This document shows, one piece after another, positions 45,786-54,323 of a DNA stretch of 64,000 nt. A program made the position numbers and the translations under genes. Every line of letters begins with the position of its first letter. The first letter of the stretch is position 1. The notes under the pieces were generated by a model. That model was not told the DNA's origin. It did not search any database and worked only from the letters and a program-made list of their open reading frames with translations. Location: positions 39,437-103,436 of the forward strand of contig JAPOSR010000056.1 in assembly GCA_026709625.1 (NCBI GenBank), in the 5' to 3' direction. This DNA comes from Chloroflexota bacterium (GTDB taxonomy: Bacteria > Chloroflexota > Anaerolineae > Aggregatilineales > Phototrophicaceae).

Positions 45786-45821
45786 GAAACAAAGAACCCC
45801 TCGCATCATCGACACGAGGGG
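45786..45821 (-). terminator. Rho-independent terminator of the cold-shock gene
   Basis: On the minus strand CCCCTCG (45821-45815) pairs with CGAGGGG (45803-45797), followed by TTCTTTGTTT. The stem can also form for the convergent sulfatase transcript but lacks a T run on that strand. Confidence 0.7.
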
Positions 45822-45847
45822 CGGTGGATTGATCCATTCGGGCAGGG

Positions 45848-46057
45848 CTATACGCGCAGAACCCTGCTCGCCTGTTTCCCTTTTGGACCTTCGGTGATGG
45901 TGAACTCGACAGTCTCGCCTTGATCGAGGCTGCGGTAGCCCTCTCCGTCGATGGCTGAATAGTGGACAAAGATGTCTGGACCTTGCTGTTGTTCGATGAA
46001 ACCATAGCCCTTTTCAGCGCTAAACCATTTCACCGTGCCGGTAATACGTTCTTCCAT
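45848..46057 (-). CDS. Cold-shock domain protein (CspA family)
   Basis: This 69-residue single cold-shock domain protein is an RNA chaperone that melts secondary structure. RNP1 is KGYGFI and RNP2 is DIFVHYSAI; it begins with GTVKWFSAEKGYGF as expected and ends EGPKGKQASRVLRV. An AGGAG ribosome site lies 10 bases before the start. It has a long leader of about 118 nt, which suggests cold or RNA-structure control as for E. coli cspA. Confidence 0.95.
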   Translation of the reverse strand: MEERITGTVKWFSAEKGYGFIEQQQGPDIFVHYSAIDGEGYRSLDQGETVEFTITEGPKGKQASRVLRV

Positions 46058-46181
46058 GCTGGAACTGCTCCTGAAAATACCTTGTGCAAACGATTCTTTG
46101 CGTCAGATTCGACTTCGCGTATAAGCCGAACTATCACAAAGATTGAAGGATAAGCCTATCAAGCCCATCCACTCGAAGGCG

Positions 46182-46211
46182 AGTATAGCACAGATATCGG
46201 GAGTTTGGCAA
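46182..46211 (-). promoter_or_regulatory. Cold-shock gene promoter and long leader
   Basis: On the minus strand TTGCCA (46211-46206), an 18-bp spacer and TATACT (46187-46182) would start transcription near 46175. This leaves a leader of about 118 nt before the ATG at 46057. The 222-bp gap between this gene and the GT2 gene holds only this promoter and leader. Confidence 0.6.
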
Positions 46212-46278
46212 CTTGCAGGCGCTGGAATTAGTAAAGATTTAACACTTTCTCTTGCTGCCTGCGCGCGCGGCGGCAAGG

Positions 46279-47013
46279 CTACTCAAAGAGTCGATAGCGG
46301 AGCAGTGTCCAGGCGGCGATCGGCGCGTCTGTCCACTTGATCTTCTTGCCTTCGTCATATTCGCGTCCATAATAAGAAATTGGCACTTCCACGATGCGGA
46401 TGCCCTGCCGCAGCACCTTGGCGGTGAACTCTGGCTCGAAGTCGAAGCCGCGCGCATTGATCGTCATGCCGCCGACCACCTCGCGCCGAAAGCACTTGTA
46501 GCAAGTTTCCATATCGCTGAGGATGGCGTTGAACAGAATATTGGTGATGAGCGTGAGCCCTTTGTTCGCCACCATATTCCAGAAATTCATCGCCTTGCGC
46601 GTGCCGCCCAAAAAGCGCGACCCATATACAACGGTCGCCACGCCCTCCTGGATAGGCTTCAGCAGCCGGCCATATTCGCGCGGGTCATATTCAAAATCGG
46701 CATCTTGGATGATGATGACTTCGCCCGTCGTCTGCTGGAATCCGGTCGCAAGCGCCGCGCCTTTGCCACGATTTTTTTCATGATAGAAGATCTGCACGCG
46801 GCTGTCGGCTTCTGCCTTGATCTGCGACAGCGCTTCACGCGTGCCATCGGTCGATCCATCATCAACGATGATGACTTCATCGACAAGGTCTTCCGCTAGG
46901 ACACGCCCGACAATGTCCTTGACTGTGTGAACCTCGTTGTAGCAGGGAATAACGACGCTCAGACTGGGTTTTGGCGCATGCGGATCGGGCGGGTGAGAAG
47001 GCGGGTGTCTCAT
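46279..47013 (-). CDS. Glycosyltransferase family 2 (polyprenol-phosphate sugar transferase-like)
   Basis: This 244-residue GT-A enzyme resembles dolichol- or undecaprenyl-phosphate mannosyl/glucosyltransferases. It shows SVVIPCYNE, IIVDDGSTDGT, NRGKGAALATGF, the QDADFEYDP (DxD-type metal site) and VVYGSRFLGG. GFDFEPEFTAKVLRQG fits the acceptor region. No C-terminal helices are present, so it is a soluble or peripheral form. The Met at 47013 is chosen because a -10-like hexamer covers the upstream Met. It may supply lipid-linked sugar to the GT39 enzyme near 60 kb. Confidence 0.9.
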   Translation of the reverse strand: MRHPPSHPPDPHAPKPSLSVVIPCYNEVHTVKDIVGRVLAEDLVDEVIIVDDGSTDGTREALSQIKAEADSRVQIFYHEKNRGKGAALATGFQQTTGEVIIIQDADFEYDPREYGRLLKPIQEGVATVVYGSRFLGGTRKAMNFWNMVANKGLTLITNILFNAILSDMETCYKCFRREVVGGMTINARGFDFEPEFTAKVLRQGIRIVEVPISYYGREYDEGKKIKWTDAPIAAWTLLRYRLFE

Positions 47014-47060
47014 GGGCTGTCCATGCCAGGTTGGGTCTGTTGGCCGGCTGATGCCGCCGA

Positions 47061-47071
47061 AGTATACCACA
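47061..47071 (-). promoter_or_regulatory. Extended -10 element before the GT2 gene
   Basis: The minus strand reads TGTGGTATACT, a TG-extended -10 (TATACT at 47066-47061) about 48 bp before the chosen ATG. No clear -35 box is seen, as is common with extended -10 promoters. Confidence 0.4.
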
Positions 47072-47093
47072 GCCGCCGAGCCGGCCTCAGCGC

Positions 47094-47501
47094 CTAGCCA
47101 AGATCGTCGGGGATGCTGGTCAATATAGCCGCGCTGCCGGCGATAATGCGCGCGCGACGATGCGGCGTTCGCGCCAAATACAAACGCGCATGATCGGTGA
47201 TGGCGGCATATGCCTCCGGGAAACGTTCGATGGCAGCGCCGACCAAGCCCGCTTCTCGCATCAGCGCGATGCAGTCAGGCTGCTCGGCGATGTCAAAGTC
47301 TGCGCCCAGCCAGCTCATGGGCGCATCCAGATAAGCGACATCCGTGAAGAGCAGGTGAAATGCCGGCTCGTCGCGCCGCCCTTGATACACAGCCAGGTAC
47401 AAACGTGAAAGCCGCCGATGGTACTGCGCAATTTGGCAGCGGTACGCCATCGGCTTGCTGATGTTAAAGATATTGCTGCTGCCGGGCTGGCGTTTTGCCA
47501 T
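47094..47501 (-). CDS. Hypothetical protein
   Basis: I do not recognise this protein of up to 135 residues. It may start at MAKRQPGSS (47501) or at MAYRCQIAQY 17 codons later. It is soluble-looking, with Arg/Tyr-rich helices in the first half and an alternating hydrophobic pattern later (LMREAGLVGAAIERFPEAYA). It lies upstream of the GT2 gene on the same strand, separated by that gene's own promoter. Codon use looks like its neighbours, which is the main support. Confidence 0.5.
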   Translation of the reverse strand: MAKRQPGSSNIFNISKPMAYRCQIAQYHRRLSRLYLAVYQGRRDEPAFHLLFTDVAYLDAPMSWLGADFDIAEQPDCIALMREAGLVGAAIERFPEAYAAITDHARLYLARTPHRRARIIAGSAAILTSIPDDLG

Positions 47502-47591
47502 GCCAGTTCTCGCTGTTCAATCCGGATGTCGGACCCGCCACCGCAAGGCGCTTGGCGGCGATTTGACCACAGAGCCGCTCATGCACACAAG

Positions 47592-47771
47592 GGCGGGAGT
47601 GATGATTTTGGCGGATACGCTTTGCTTTGCCCCCACCCCAAACCCCTCCCCCAAAAATGAGGGAGGGGCTAGCATGCTGCGGAAGCGCAGGCAAAACTCC
47701 CCTTCCCTCGTTCTGGGGGCAAGGGTCCGGGGGATGGGGGCTTGGTTGCCATATCCACGCATTGACCACTC
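47592..47771 (+). repeat. Interspersed repeat, copy 4
   Basis: At about 180 bp this is the most complete copy. It starts GGGAGTGATGATTTTGGCGG, includes the CCCCTCCC/GGGAGGGG arms and the CATGCTGCGGAAGCG core, and ends CATATCCACGCATTGACCACT. It ends 16 bp before the -35 box of the SDR promoter. It fills much of the 340-bp gap between the hypothetical gene and the first SDR. Confidence 0.88.
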
Positions 47772-47787
47772 TGCAGGGGCGATTCGT

Positions 47788-47816
47788 TTGGCAGCCGCGC
47801 GATTATCTGACACAAT
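47788..47816 (+). promoter_or_regulatory. Predicted promoter of the tandem SDR genes
   Basis: TTGGCA (47788-47793), a 17-bp spacer and CACAAT (47811-47816) lie 25 bp before the ATG at 47842; GGGGGGTG acts as ribosome site. Confidence 0.5.
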
Positions 47817-47841
47817 ACCCTCGTCAGACAGGGGGGTGACC

Positions 47842-48612
47842 ATGCGATTTGCGAACAAAACAGCCATTGTAACTGGCGCGGCCACGGGCATCGGCGCAGC
47901 CACAGCGCTGGCATTTGGCGCAGAAGGCGCGCAGGTTGTGCTGGCTGATATCAACCAGGCGGACTTGGATGAGCGTGTGGCGGAGATACAGGCGAACGGC
48001 GGCAAAGCGATCGCTGTCCAGGTCGATGTATCCCAAGCCAGCCAGGTTCAGCGCATGGTCGAAGCGGCGGTCGCGGCATTTGGCGGCGTCGACTGCTTGG
48101 TCGCTAGCGCCGGCATCCAGACTTATGGCACTGTCGTCAGCACCGACGAAGACACTTGGGAGCGGACTTTGGCCATCAATGCCAAAGGCGTCTACCTTGC
48201 CGCCCGCTATTGCATCCCCCAGATGGCCAAGGGCGGCGGTGGCGCGATCGTCAATGTCGCTTCGGTGCAGGGCTTGCTCAGCCAGCCGAATGTGGCTGCC
48301 TATTCCGCTTCCAAAGGCGCGGTGATCGCCATGACACGCACGATGGCGCTGGATCATGCCGTCGACAATATCCGTGTCAACAGCCTGTGCCCGGGCTCGG
48401 TCGATACGCCCATGCTGCGGGATTCAGCGCAGTTGTTCAACCCGGCTGACCCCGGCGGCGCAATCCATGACTGGGGCGGCTTGCATGCCTTGGGCCGCGT
48501 CGCCCAGCCCGCCGAAATGGCGCAGGTGACGCTGTTCTTGTGCAGCGATGCCGCGTCTTTCATCACTGGCGCAGCCATTGTCGCTGATGGCGGTTTGACC
48601 ATCCGCATCTAA
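47842..48612 (+). CDS. SDR family oxidoreductase
   Basis: This 256-residue short-chain dehydrogenase has TGAATGIG at the cofactor site, Asp in LADINQADL suggesting NAD preference, ASAGIQ, Ser in VASVQGL and catalytic YSASK. The C-terminal AIVADGGLTIRI fits the family. It is a close paralogue of the next gene: both share xPGSxxTPML, DSAQLF/DAADLF, a G(R)V loop and SFITGA. The pair probably oxidises or reduces a sugar or sugar acid, given the enolase-superfamily neighbour. Confidence 0.9.
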   Translation: MRFANKTAIVTGAATGIGAATALAFGAEGAQVVLADINQADLDERVAEIQANGGKAIAVQVDVSQASQVQRMVEAAVAAFGGVDCLVASAGIQTYGTVVSTDEDTWERTLAINAKGVYLAARYCIPQMAKGGGGAIVNVASVQGLLSQPNVAAYSASKGAVIAMTRTMALDHAVDNIRVNSLCPGSVDTPMLRDSAQLFNPADPGGAIHDWGGLHALGRVAQPAEMAQVTLFLCSDAASFITGAAIVADGGLTIRI

Positions 48613-48663
48613 ACCAGGGCGAATTGACAGGCTGAATGTCGTTGCAGCGAAAAGGAATGCTCT

Positions 48664-49443
48664 ATGAACAGACGCTTTGTCGACAAGGTCATCATCGTGA
48701 CGGGCGCGGGCAAAGGCATCGGTCGCGCCAGCGCCATCGCGTTCGCAGACGAGGGTGGCAGTGTGCTTGTCGCCGATATTGACGCGCGGGCGGGCGGGGA
48801 AACTGCGCAGATCATCGAGCGGCGTGGCGGACGAGCGCATGTGGCTGTGGGCGATATCGCCGATGAAGCCTATGTCAAGCGCATGGTGGACGGAGCGGCA
48901 GCGCGCTTCGGTGGCATCGATGTCTTGCACAACAATGCCGGCGTCGTCCGCTATGGCACGGTGGTCGACCAGCCGGTCGCCGATTGGGATTATCAAATCA
49001 ACATTAACCTGCGCGCCACATTCCTGACTTGCAAATACGCTATCCCTCACATGCGCAAACGTGGCGGCGGCGCGATCGTCAATACTTCGTCCGCGCAGGC
49101 GGTGGCATCGCAGCGCGCGGTGGCGGCTTATGCGGCTTCCAAGGGCGCCATCGTCAGCTTCACCACGACAGTCGCGCTGGATCATGCCCGCGAAAATATC
49201 CGCTGCAACTGCATCGCGCCGGGCTCGATCCACACGCCCATGCTGGATGATGCCGCCGACCTGTTTGGTCCCGCCGACCCCGCCAGCATGATCGCCGACT
49301 GGGGCGAACAGCACCCAATCGGGCGTGTTGGCAAGCCAGAAGAAGTCGCCAAACTCGCGCTTTTCCTCGCCAGCGATGAGGCTTCTTTCATCACCGGCGC
49401 ATTTTATCGGGTTGACGGCGGTTTGCTTTCCACCTTGCTCTAA
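48664..49443 (+). CDS. SDR family oxidoreductase (paralogue of the preceding gene)
   Basis: This 259-residue short-chain dehydrogenase has TGAGKGIG, NNAGVV, Ser in TSSAQAV and YAASK. It follows the previous SDR by 51 bp and aligns with it over its whole length, so a tandem duplication is likely. Its second strand ends VADIDARAG, again pointing to NAD. The C-terminus ends FYRVDGGLLSTLL. Confidence 0.9.
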   Translation: MNRRFVDKVIIVTGAGKGIGRASAIAFADEGGSVLVADIDARAGGETAQIIERRGGRAHVAVGDIADEAYVKRMVDGAAARFGGIDVLHNNAGVVRYGTVVDQPVADWDYQININLRATFLTCKYAIPHMRKRGGGAIVNTSSAQAVASQRAVAAYAASKGAIVSFTTTVALDHARENIRCNCIAPGSIHTPMLDDAADLFGPADPASMIADWGEQHPIGRVGKPEEVAKLALFLASDEASFITGAFYRVDGGLLSTLL

Positions 49444-49501
49444 GGGAAGGCGCGTCCAGCCAGTTCGCCACGCCTGCCTGCCATCGACTACCCTGCGCTG
49501 C

Positions 49502-50605
49502 CTAGCTCACATCGACCTGCGGCTCGCCCAGCGCATCCCAGCGCGGCGCAATGCCCAAGCCCGGCGCGTTGGCAGCGGCCATACGGCCATTCGCCCGTTG
49601 CGGAGCGCCCACGGCTGTGCTGACAGTGACATAGCTGTTGAAATCCGTGGCGGTGAAGAGAAATTCGGTTGGCGTGCTGTGCGCCAGGTGGGCAATGGCG
49701 GCTGTGACGATATCGCCGCCCCAACTGTCTTCGATGGTCATCGCCACGCCCATCTCTACACACAGGTCGCGCGCCAGAGCCGCTTTGGTCAGCCCGCCCA
49801 ATTTGCTGATTTTGATATTGACGACATCCGCGGCCTGGTCGGCGTGGCTGCGCAAGAGCATAGCGATGCCATCGACCGACTCGTCCAGCACAAAAGGCTG
49901 GCTGCAGCGCCGGCGGATCGACAGGCACTCCGCATAGCTATTACAAGGCTGCTCAATATACACATCTACATCCGCAACAGCCGCCACGACTCGCGCCGCT
50001 TCGTGCATCAGCCAGCCGGTGTTGGCATCGGCGATGAGTTTATCGCCCGCTCCCAGCAGGTCGGCGATTTGGCGAATCCGTTCGATATCCGTCTCGGGGT
50101 CGCCACCGACTTTCAGTTGGAAGCGCCGATAGCCTTGCTCGCGGTATTCAGCGACTTTCTGTGTCATCGCTTCGGGCGATTCTTGCGAGATAGCGCGGTA
50201 GAGAACAAAGTCATCGCCATAGCGCCCGCCCAGCAATGCGCAGATGGGTTGACCGGTCGCAATCCCCAAGATGTCCCAGCAAGCCATGTCGATGCCCGAT
50301 TTGACATACGGGTGGCCCTTAAGCGCCGCGTCCATCTGGCGATTGAGGCGCGCCAGCTGCCTGGGGTCGCTGCCCAGCAAATGCGGCGCCAGCTCGCGAA
50401 TGCCAGCGCGAACCCCGGCGGCATAGGCGGGCAGATAGAAGGGGCCCAGCGGGCAGACTTCGCCATAGCCGCTCAGCCCAGTGTCGGTGTCGACGCGGAC
50501 GATCGTGCTGTCGAAGACCTCCACGGATTTGCCGCCCGACCATTTGTAGCTGCCTTCGTGCAAAGGCAGGTCGACCTGGTAGGCGGCGATGCGGGTGATT
50601 TTCAT
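49502..50605 (-). CDS. Mandelate racemase/muconate lactonizing family enzyme (cis-3-hydroxyproline dehydratase-like)
   Basis: This 367-residue enolase-superfamily enzyme has the capping domain with [19 protein letters not shown] and the barrel with [14 protein letters not shown] (the Lys base), ADANTGW (metal Asp), YIEQP (Glu), VLDESVDG (Glu) and [10 protein letters not shown] (second Lys). This layout with two Lys bases resembles cis-3-hydroxy-L-proline dehydratases and hydroxyproline-betaine epimerases. It converges on the tandem SDR genes. The exact substrate cannot be read from sequence. Confidence 0.85.
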   Translation of the reverse strand: MKITRIAAYQVDLPLHEGSYKWSGGKSVEVFDSTIVRVDTDTGLSGYGEVCPLGPFYLPAYAAGVRAGIRELAPHLLGSDPRQLARLNRQMDAALKGHPYVKSGIDMACWDILGIATGQPICALLGGRYGDDFVLYRAISQESPEAMTQKVAEYREQGYRRFQLKVGGDPETDIERIRQIADLLGAGDKLIADANTGWLMHEAARVVAAVADVDVYIEQPCNSYAECLSIRRRCSQPFVLDESVDGIAMLLRSHADQAADVVNIKISKLGGLTKAALARDLCVEMGVAMTIEDSWGGDIVTAAIAHLAHSTPTEFLFTATDFNSYVTVSTAVGAPQRANGRMAAANAPGLGIAPRWDALGEPQVDVS

Positions 50606-50655
50606 GCTGCTTTCTCCTCGAGATTTGCGCTGCTCAGGCGCTGAGGCGGTCGAGG

Positions 50656-51858
50656 CTATTGAGAATAGGACATAAATACATAATCGTCGTGCTCCGCAAG
50701 GTTGATTTCGGCTTTTTCCAAGGCATCTTCTTGCATAGCGCGCCAGGCATCCGTTGATATGCCCAGCCGTTCAATCGCCTTGAGTTCGAGATCGATGCCC
50801 CGCAGCTGATTGAAGTTCTCAATGAGCAGGTCAAACTGCTCCAAAGCCCAGAGATGACGGGGTTCGCCCGCGGCGTTCTCGTCATCTCTGGATGTGAGCC
50901 GGCTCAAGAAATTAGTCGCCGAGCTCGCTGGATCGATGGATTCGATGCGCTCTGGGTCCCAAAAGTTTTCGCGGTCGGTGAATATCGCTTCCAACAGCAA
51001 TTGGCCGAGCGATTTGTCGTAGTCTGCCAGCCACTTGCGAACGGCGATATAACGGAGGAAATCTTCTTTACTCACAGACTTATGAAAATACAAAGACCTC
51101 TGCTCGTGCAAATGACGCTGGATGAGTTCGCGAATGGTATGCCGATATTTTGCAAGCGCGTCGGCTAGATGTCTTTTGGCATTAGCGATATCGGCATTAT
51201 CCAGATAGCACCTGACCATCACTGCATCTATTTCTATCGCGCGCACGATTTGCGCTACAAGCGTATCTATGCTGCCCCTCCAAAGCAATTCATCCAGCTT
51301 GTCTCGCATTGGCTTTCGCGCTTCTCGAAACCTGTCCACAGCTTGTCGCGCATATTCGCGCTGGTTGGCTTTGTCGCCAGCAACGCCAGCGGTTGCCGCA
51401 TCCTCCGCCGATTCCAGTCCAGCCTGCAAGTTGGCTTCGCGGTCGTGCTCGAATTCATCGTATAACCCGTCTATCTTGTCCTCGATTTCCGCCATGCGCC
51501 GGCGCAGGTACACCAACGAGATTGTCGTGACTGTCAGGTTCATCATGCCGAGTCCGGTATTGAACTGCAGCAGGCTCGTCAGGCTCTGCATCTGCTGTGT
51601 CATCAAGAAGTTTGACGCAGCATCTACCAGCCCAGCTGTCCCGGAAGCCCCATCACCCGCGCTTGCATTCAGCAAGTTCTTCAAAGCGCCACTCGCCAGA
51701 TCAACATTCCCCGCGACCTGTCCGCCTTCGCGCAGCCAACCCACCACCCGCTTGCTGCCTGCCTCGCGCACCACGCCGCCCACGCGCTCCAATTGACCAG
51801 TCGCCAAGCCCTGCTCGATCGGCAGCGGCACATCCAGCATGACTTCAACTTGTGGCAT
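50656..51858 (-). CDS. Unknown coiled-coil protein
   Basis: I do not recognise this 400-residue protein. The first 80 residues are polar and Gly-rich, a hydrophobic stretch spans about residues 95-120 ([20 protein letters not shown]), and a charged coiled coil follows ([20 protein letters not shown]). The rest is helical and acidic. The hydrophobic part could be a membrane-associated hairpin or a core packing segment. GGGAGACAGAG precedes the ATG. Neighbours (esterase, enolase-superfamily enzyme) do not suggest a role. Confidence 0.65.
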   Translation of the reverse strand: MPQVEVMLDVPLPIEQGLATGQLERVGGVVREAGSKRVVGWLREGGQVAGNVDLASGALKNLLNASAGDGASGTAGLVDAASNFLMTQQMQSLTSLLQFNTGLGMMNLTVTTISLVYLRRRMAEIEDKIDGLYDEFEHDREANLQAGLESAEDAATAGVAGDKANQREYARQAVDRFREARKPMRDKLDELLWRGSIDTLVAQIVRAIEIDAVMVRCYLDNADIANAKRHLADALAKYRHTIRELIQRHLHEQRSLYFHKSVSKEDFLRYIAVRKWLADYDKSLGQLLLEAIFTDRENFWDPERIESIDPASSATNFLSRLTSRDDENAAGEPRHLWALEQFDLLIENFNQLRGIDLELKAIERLGISTDAWRAMQEDALEKAEINLAEHDDYVFMSYSQ

Positions 51859-51980
51859 CTCTGTCTCCCTCTATATCCCACGCGCTTCTCACTAAGTTGC
51901 CAGAGTGTACCAAACTGCGCTACTCTCCAGCCATTGTCCACTTGCCATTGTTCGCCCCAATTATTAACAGGAGATTTATC

Positions 51981-52928
51981 ATGGCTTTCGTAGATCGACT
52001 TGACCCAGAACTTGCGCCGATGCTGGAAGTATTTCCCGCCGCGTTGTTCGCCGCGTCTGGCGACGATCCGCCCGCTGCCCGCGAGATGCTGGCTTCACTC
52101 ATGGCTGGAATGGCAGAAATGTTGCCGCCAACCGAAGTCCAGATCGAGGAACGAAGCATTCCTGGACCCGATGGCGACATCCCGATTGCGATATACCAGC
52201 CGCCCAACCCCGCGCCACGCCCGGGCTTGCTCTTGATGCATAGTGGCGGCTATGTCATCGGCAGCGAGCGCGAAGATATGCACGGCATCAGCTTTGCGGA
52301 ACATGTCGGCTGTACAGTCGTCTCGGTCGGTTATCGCCTGGCGCCTGAATCTACCTACCAAGCCGCCATTGCCGATAGCTTCGCCGGCTTGAACTGGATG
52401 GTCGACAACGCGGACGAACTTGGCATCGACACCAGTCGCATCGCTATCGGCGGGGCGAGCGCCGGCGCCGGCTTGTCAGCAGGGCTGGCGCTGTACAACC
52501 GCGACAACAGTGGACCCGATGTAGCGTTGCAGCTACTCATTTATCCCATGCTCGACGACACCCACGAAACGCCATCCGGCTACGAAGTTACACATCCGAA
52601 TGTGTGGAATCGCGATGTATCACTGAAAGCCTGGCAGATGTATCTTGGCGACGAATATGGCACAGACAGCGTCTCGCCCTATGCCGCCGCCGCGCGCGCC
52701 ACCGATCTGAGCGGGCTGCCGCCGGCTTTCGTCACGGTCGGCACAGAAGACCTTTTCCGCGACGAATCCATCGACTATGCCCAGCGCCTCATGGCGGCTG
52801 GCGTGCCGACCCAGCTTGAAGTCTATCCTGGCGTGTTCCATGCCAGCGAGACTATCGCGCCGACGGCGGCTGTCAGTCAGCGCATGCGCCTGGGCTATCT
52901 TGACGCCCTCAAGCGCGCAATCGGCTGA
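51981..52928 (+). CDS. Alpha/beta hydrolase (HSL-family esterase)
   Basis: This 315-residue esterase resembles the hormone-sensitive-lipase family. The oxyanion motif HGGG is present as HSGGYVIGS, the nucleophile Ser is in GGASAGAGL, the Asp in GTEDLFRDE and the His in GVFHASE. VGYRLAPE is a family hallmark. An AGGAG site 8 bp before the ATG fixes the start. It is probably cytoplasmic; the substrate is likely a short-chain ester. Confidence 0.88.
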   Translation: MAFVDRLDPELAPMLEVFPAALFAASGDDPPAAREMLASLMAGMAEMLPPTEVQIEERSIPGPDGDIPIAIYQPPNPAPRPGLLLMHSGGYVIGSEREDMHGISFAEHVGCTVVSVGYRLAPESTYQAAIADSFAGLNWMVDNADELGIDTSRIAIGGASAGAGLSAGLALYNRDNSGPDVALQLLIYPMLDDTHETPSGYEVTHPNVWNRDVSLKAWQMYLGDEYGTDSVSPYAAAARATDLSGLPPAFVTVGTEDLFRDESIDYAQRLMAAGVPTQLEVYPGVFHASETIAPTAAVSQRMRLGYLDALKRAIG

Positions 52929-52937
52929 GCGGTTGAC

Positions 52938-52975
52938 ATAAAAAAGGGCATAGCCCCCCACACATAGGATGCCCT
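52938..52975 (-). terminator. Rho-independent terminator of tRNA-Lys
   Basis: On the minus strand AGGGCAT (52975-52969) pairs with ATGCCCT (52951-52945), followed by TTTTTT. It lies 18 bp after the tRNA 3' end and also at the end of the convergent esterase gene. Confidence 0.8.
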
Positions 52976-52992
52976 GGTGTATTTTGGGTGTT

Positions 52993-53066
52993 TGACCCCG
53001 GAAGGACTCGAACCTTCAACCTAACGATTAAGAGTCGCTTGCTCTGCCAAATTGAGCTACGGGGCC
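52993..53066 (-). tRNA. tRNA-Lys(CTT)
   Basis: The 74-nt minus-strand cloverleaf has acceptor stem GGCCCCG/CGGGGTC, a D arm GCTC/GAGC, an anticodon stem AGCGA/TCGTT around anticodon CTT, a T arm GAAGG-TTCGAGT-CCTTC and discriminator A. The CCA end is not encoded. A TTGCCG/TATACT promoter precedes it and a terminator follows. Confidence 0.95.
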
Positions 53067-53106
53067 TCCCGCTTTTGCCGCGCCAAACTCGACGCGTTGC
53101 ACCGGC

Positions 53107-53136
53107 AGTATAGTCATCTGCTTGCGCATTCGGCAA
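53107..53136 (-). promoter_or_regulatory. Promoter of tRNA-Lys
   Basis: On the minus strand TTGCCG (53136-53131), an 18-bp spacer and TATACT (53112-53107) place the start about 34 bp before the mature tRNA. Confidence 0.6.
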
Positions 53137-53153
53137 GGGACAGCTTTCCCTGC

Positions 53154-53159
53154 TACAAT
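53154..53159 (+). promoter_or_regulatory. -10 element before the epimerase gene
   Basis: TACAAT lies 61 bp before the ATG at 53221 and is divergent from the tRNA-Lys promoter. A -35-like TCGGCA at 53130-53135 (18-bp spacer) is poor and overlaps the tRNA -35. Confidence 0.4.
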
Positions 53160-53220
53160 GCAGTTTGCCGGCGCAATGGTCAGGCGCGCTCGTCACTGCC
53201 AAAGTAGGGGACCTGCCACA

Positions 53221-54252
53221 ATGACAAAGCGGATACTGATCATCGGTGGCACGCGTAACATGGGCTACTATCTGTCGCGGCGCGTCCATGCGGACGGCTA
53301 TGATCTGACACTGCTCAACCGCGGCCTCACCAAAGACGACCTGCCGCGCGGAATCCACCGGCTGCATGCTGATCGCAGCAATCACAAGCAGATGCGGCGC
53401 GCGCTGCTGGCGAAGCGCTTTGACATCGTGGTCGACTTTGTGCTGTACAGCGGCGACCAGGCGCAAACCGCCATTGATCTCTTCGGCGACCATGTCGAAC
53501 GCTATATCGCCATCAGCAGCGGTCAAGTCTATCTGGTGCGCGAGGGGCTCGACCGTCCTTTTTATGAAGACGACTATGCCGGGCGGTTGATGCCCGCGCC
53601 CAAAGCCCATTCCTATGCCTGGGAAGAATGGCGCTATGGCATGCAAAAGCGCGAAGTCGAAGATCGGCTGGCGGAGGCATGGCGGCAAAAACGCTTTCCG
53701 CACACCATATTGCGGCTGCCCATGGTCAACAGCGTGCGCGATCCCTACAGCCGCTTGCTCAATTATTACCTACGCCTGCGCGATGGCGGGCCGATCCTCG
53801 TGCCGCTCACGCCCGACTATGCGCTGAATCAGGTGTATGCGCTGGATGTGATCGAGGCGATCATGCGCCTCATCGAGACGGATGCCGGGCTGGGCGCTGC
53901 CTTCAATATCGCTCAGGACGAGCACATCAGCCATGCCGATTTCGTCTCGCTGCTGGCCGAGGTCATGGGCGCGAAAGCCTGTTGTGTCTATGCCAAACGC
54001 AGTGACCTGGTGGCGAACGGCTTTTTGCCCGACTGCAGCACATTCAGCGAACACTGGATGAGCGCTCTCGACAACAGCCGCGCCAAGACCGAACTGGGCA
54101 TTCGCTATACGCCGCTGCGCGAATACCTGGCGAAGCTGGTCGACTGCTTCGATTCGCTGCCCTTGACTCCACCCTTGACCTATCGCCGCCGCCATGCCGA
54201 GCTGCAATTCGCCGCGGAACTGGCTGGCCAGGCGCAGACTGGAGCTTGTTAG
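53221..54252 (+). CDS. NAD-dependent epimerase/dehydratase
   Basis: This 343-residue extended-SDR protein begins RILIIGGTRNMGYYLSRRV, a GGTRxxG NAD-binding motif like that of mRNA-binding/epimerase family members. YIAISSGQVY contains the catalytic Ser/Tyr region, but the usual YxxxK is not obvious; YGMQKRE at about 139 may supply Tyr and Lys. The second half resembles nucleotide-sugar epimerases. The substrate is open. Confidence 0.8.
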   Translation: MTKRILIIGGTRNMGYYLSRRVHADGYDLTLLNRGLTKDDLPRGIHRLHADRSNHKQMRRALLAKRFDIVVDFVLYSGDQAQTAIDLFGDHVERYIAISSGQVYLVREGLDRPFYEDDYAGRLMPAPKAHSYAWEEWRYGMQKREVEDRLAEAWRQKRFPHTILRLPMVNSVRDPYSRLLNYYLRLRDGGPILVPLTPDYALNQVYALDVIEAIMRLIETDAGLGAAFNIAQDEHISHADFVSLLAEVMGAKACCVYAKRSDLVANGFLPDCSTFSEHWMSALDNSRAKTELGIRYTPLREYLAKLVDCFDSLPLTPPLTYRRRHAELQFAAELAGQAQTGAC

Positions 54253-54323
54253 CCTTTTGTTAGCAATAGACGTTACCCTTCGCAAGGTCGACTGGATACA
54301 GGTGAGAAAGCGAGGACGATTCT

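Noticed and set aside
26193..47771. CRISPR array or regular repeat array
   Set aside because: The four repeat copies are 10-12 kb apart, longer than CRISPR repeats, and have no spacers or cas genes.
47455..47841. Extended N-terminus of the first tandem SDR
   Set aside because: It reads through repeat copy 4 and a promoter; the SDR fold begins at 47842.
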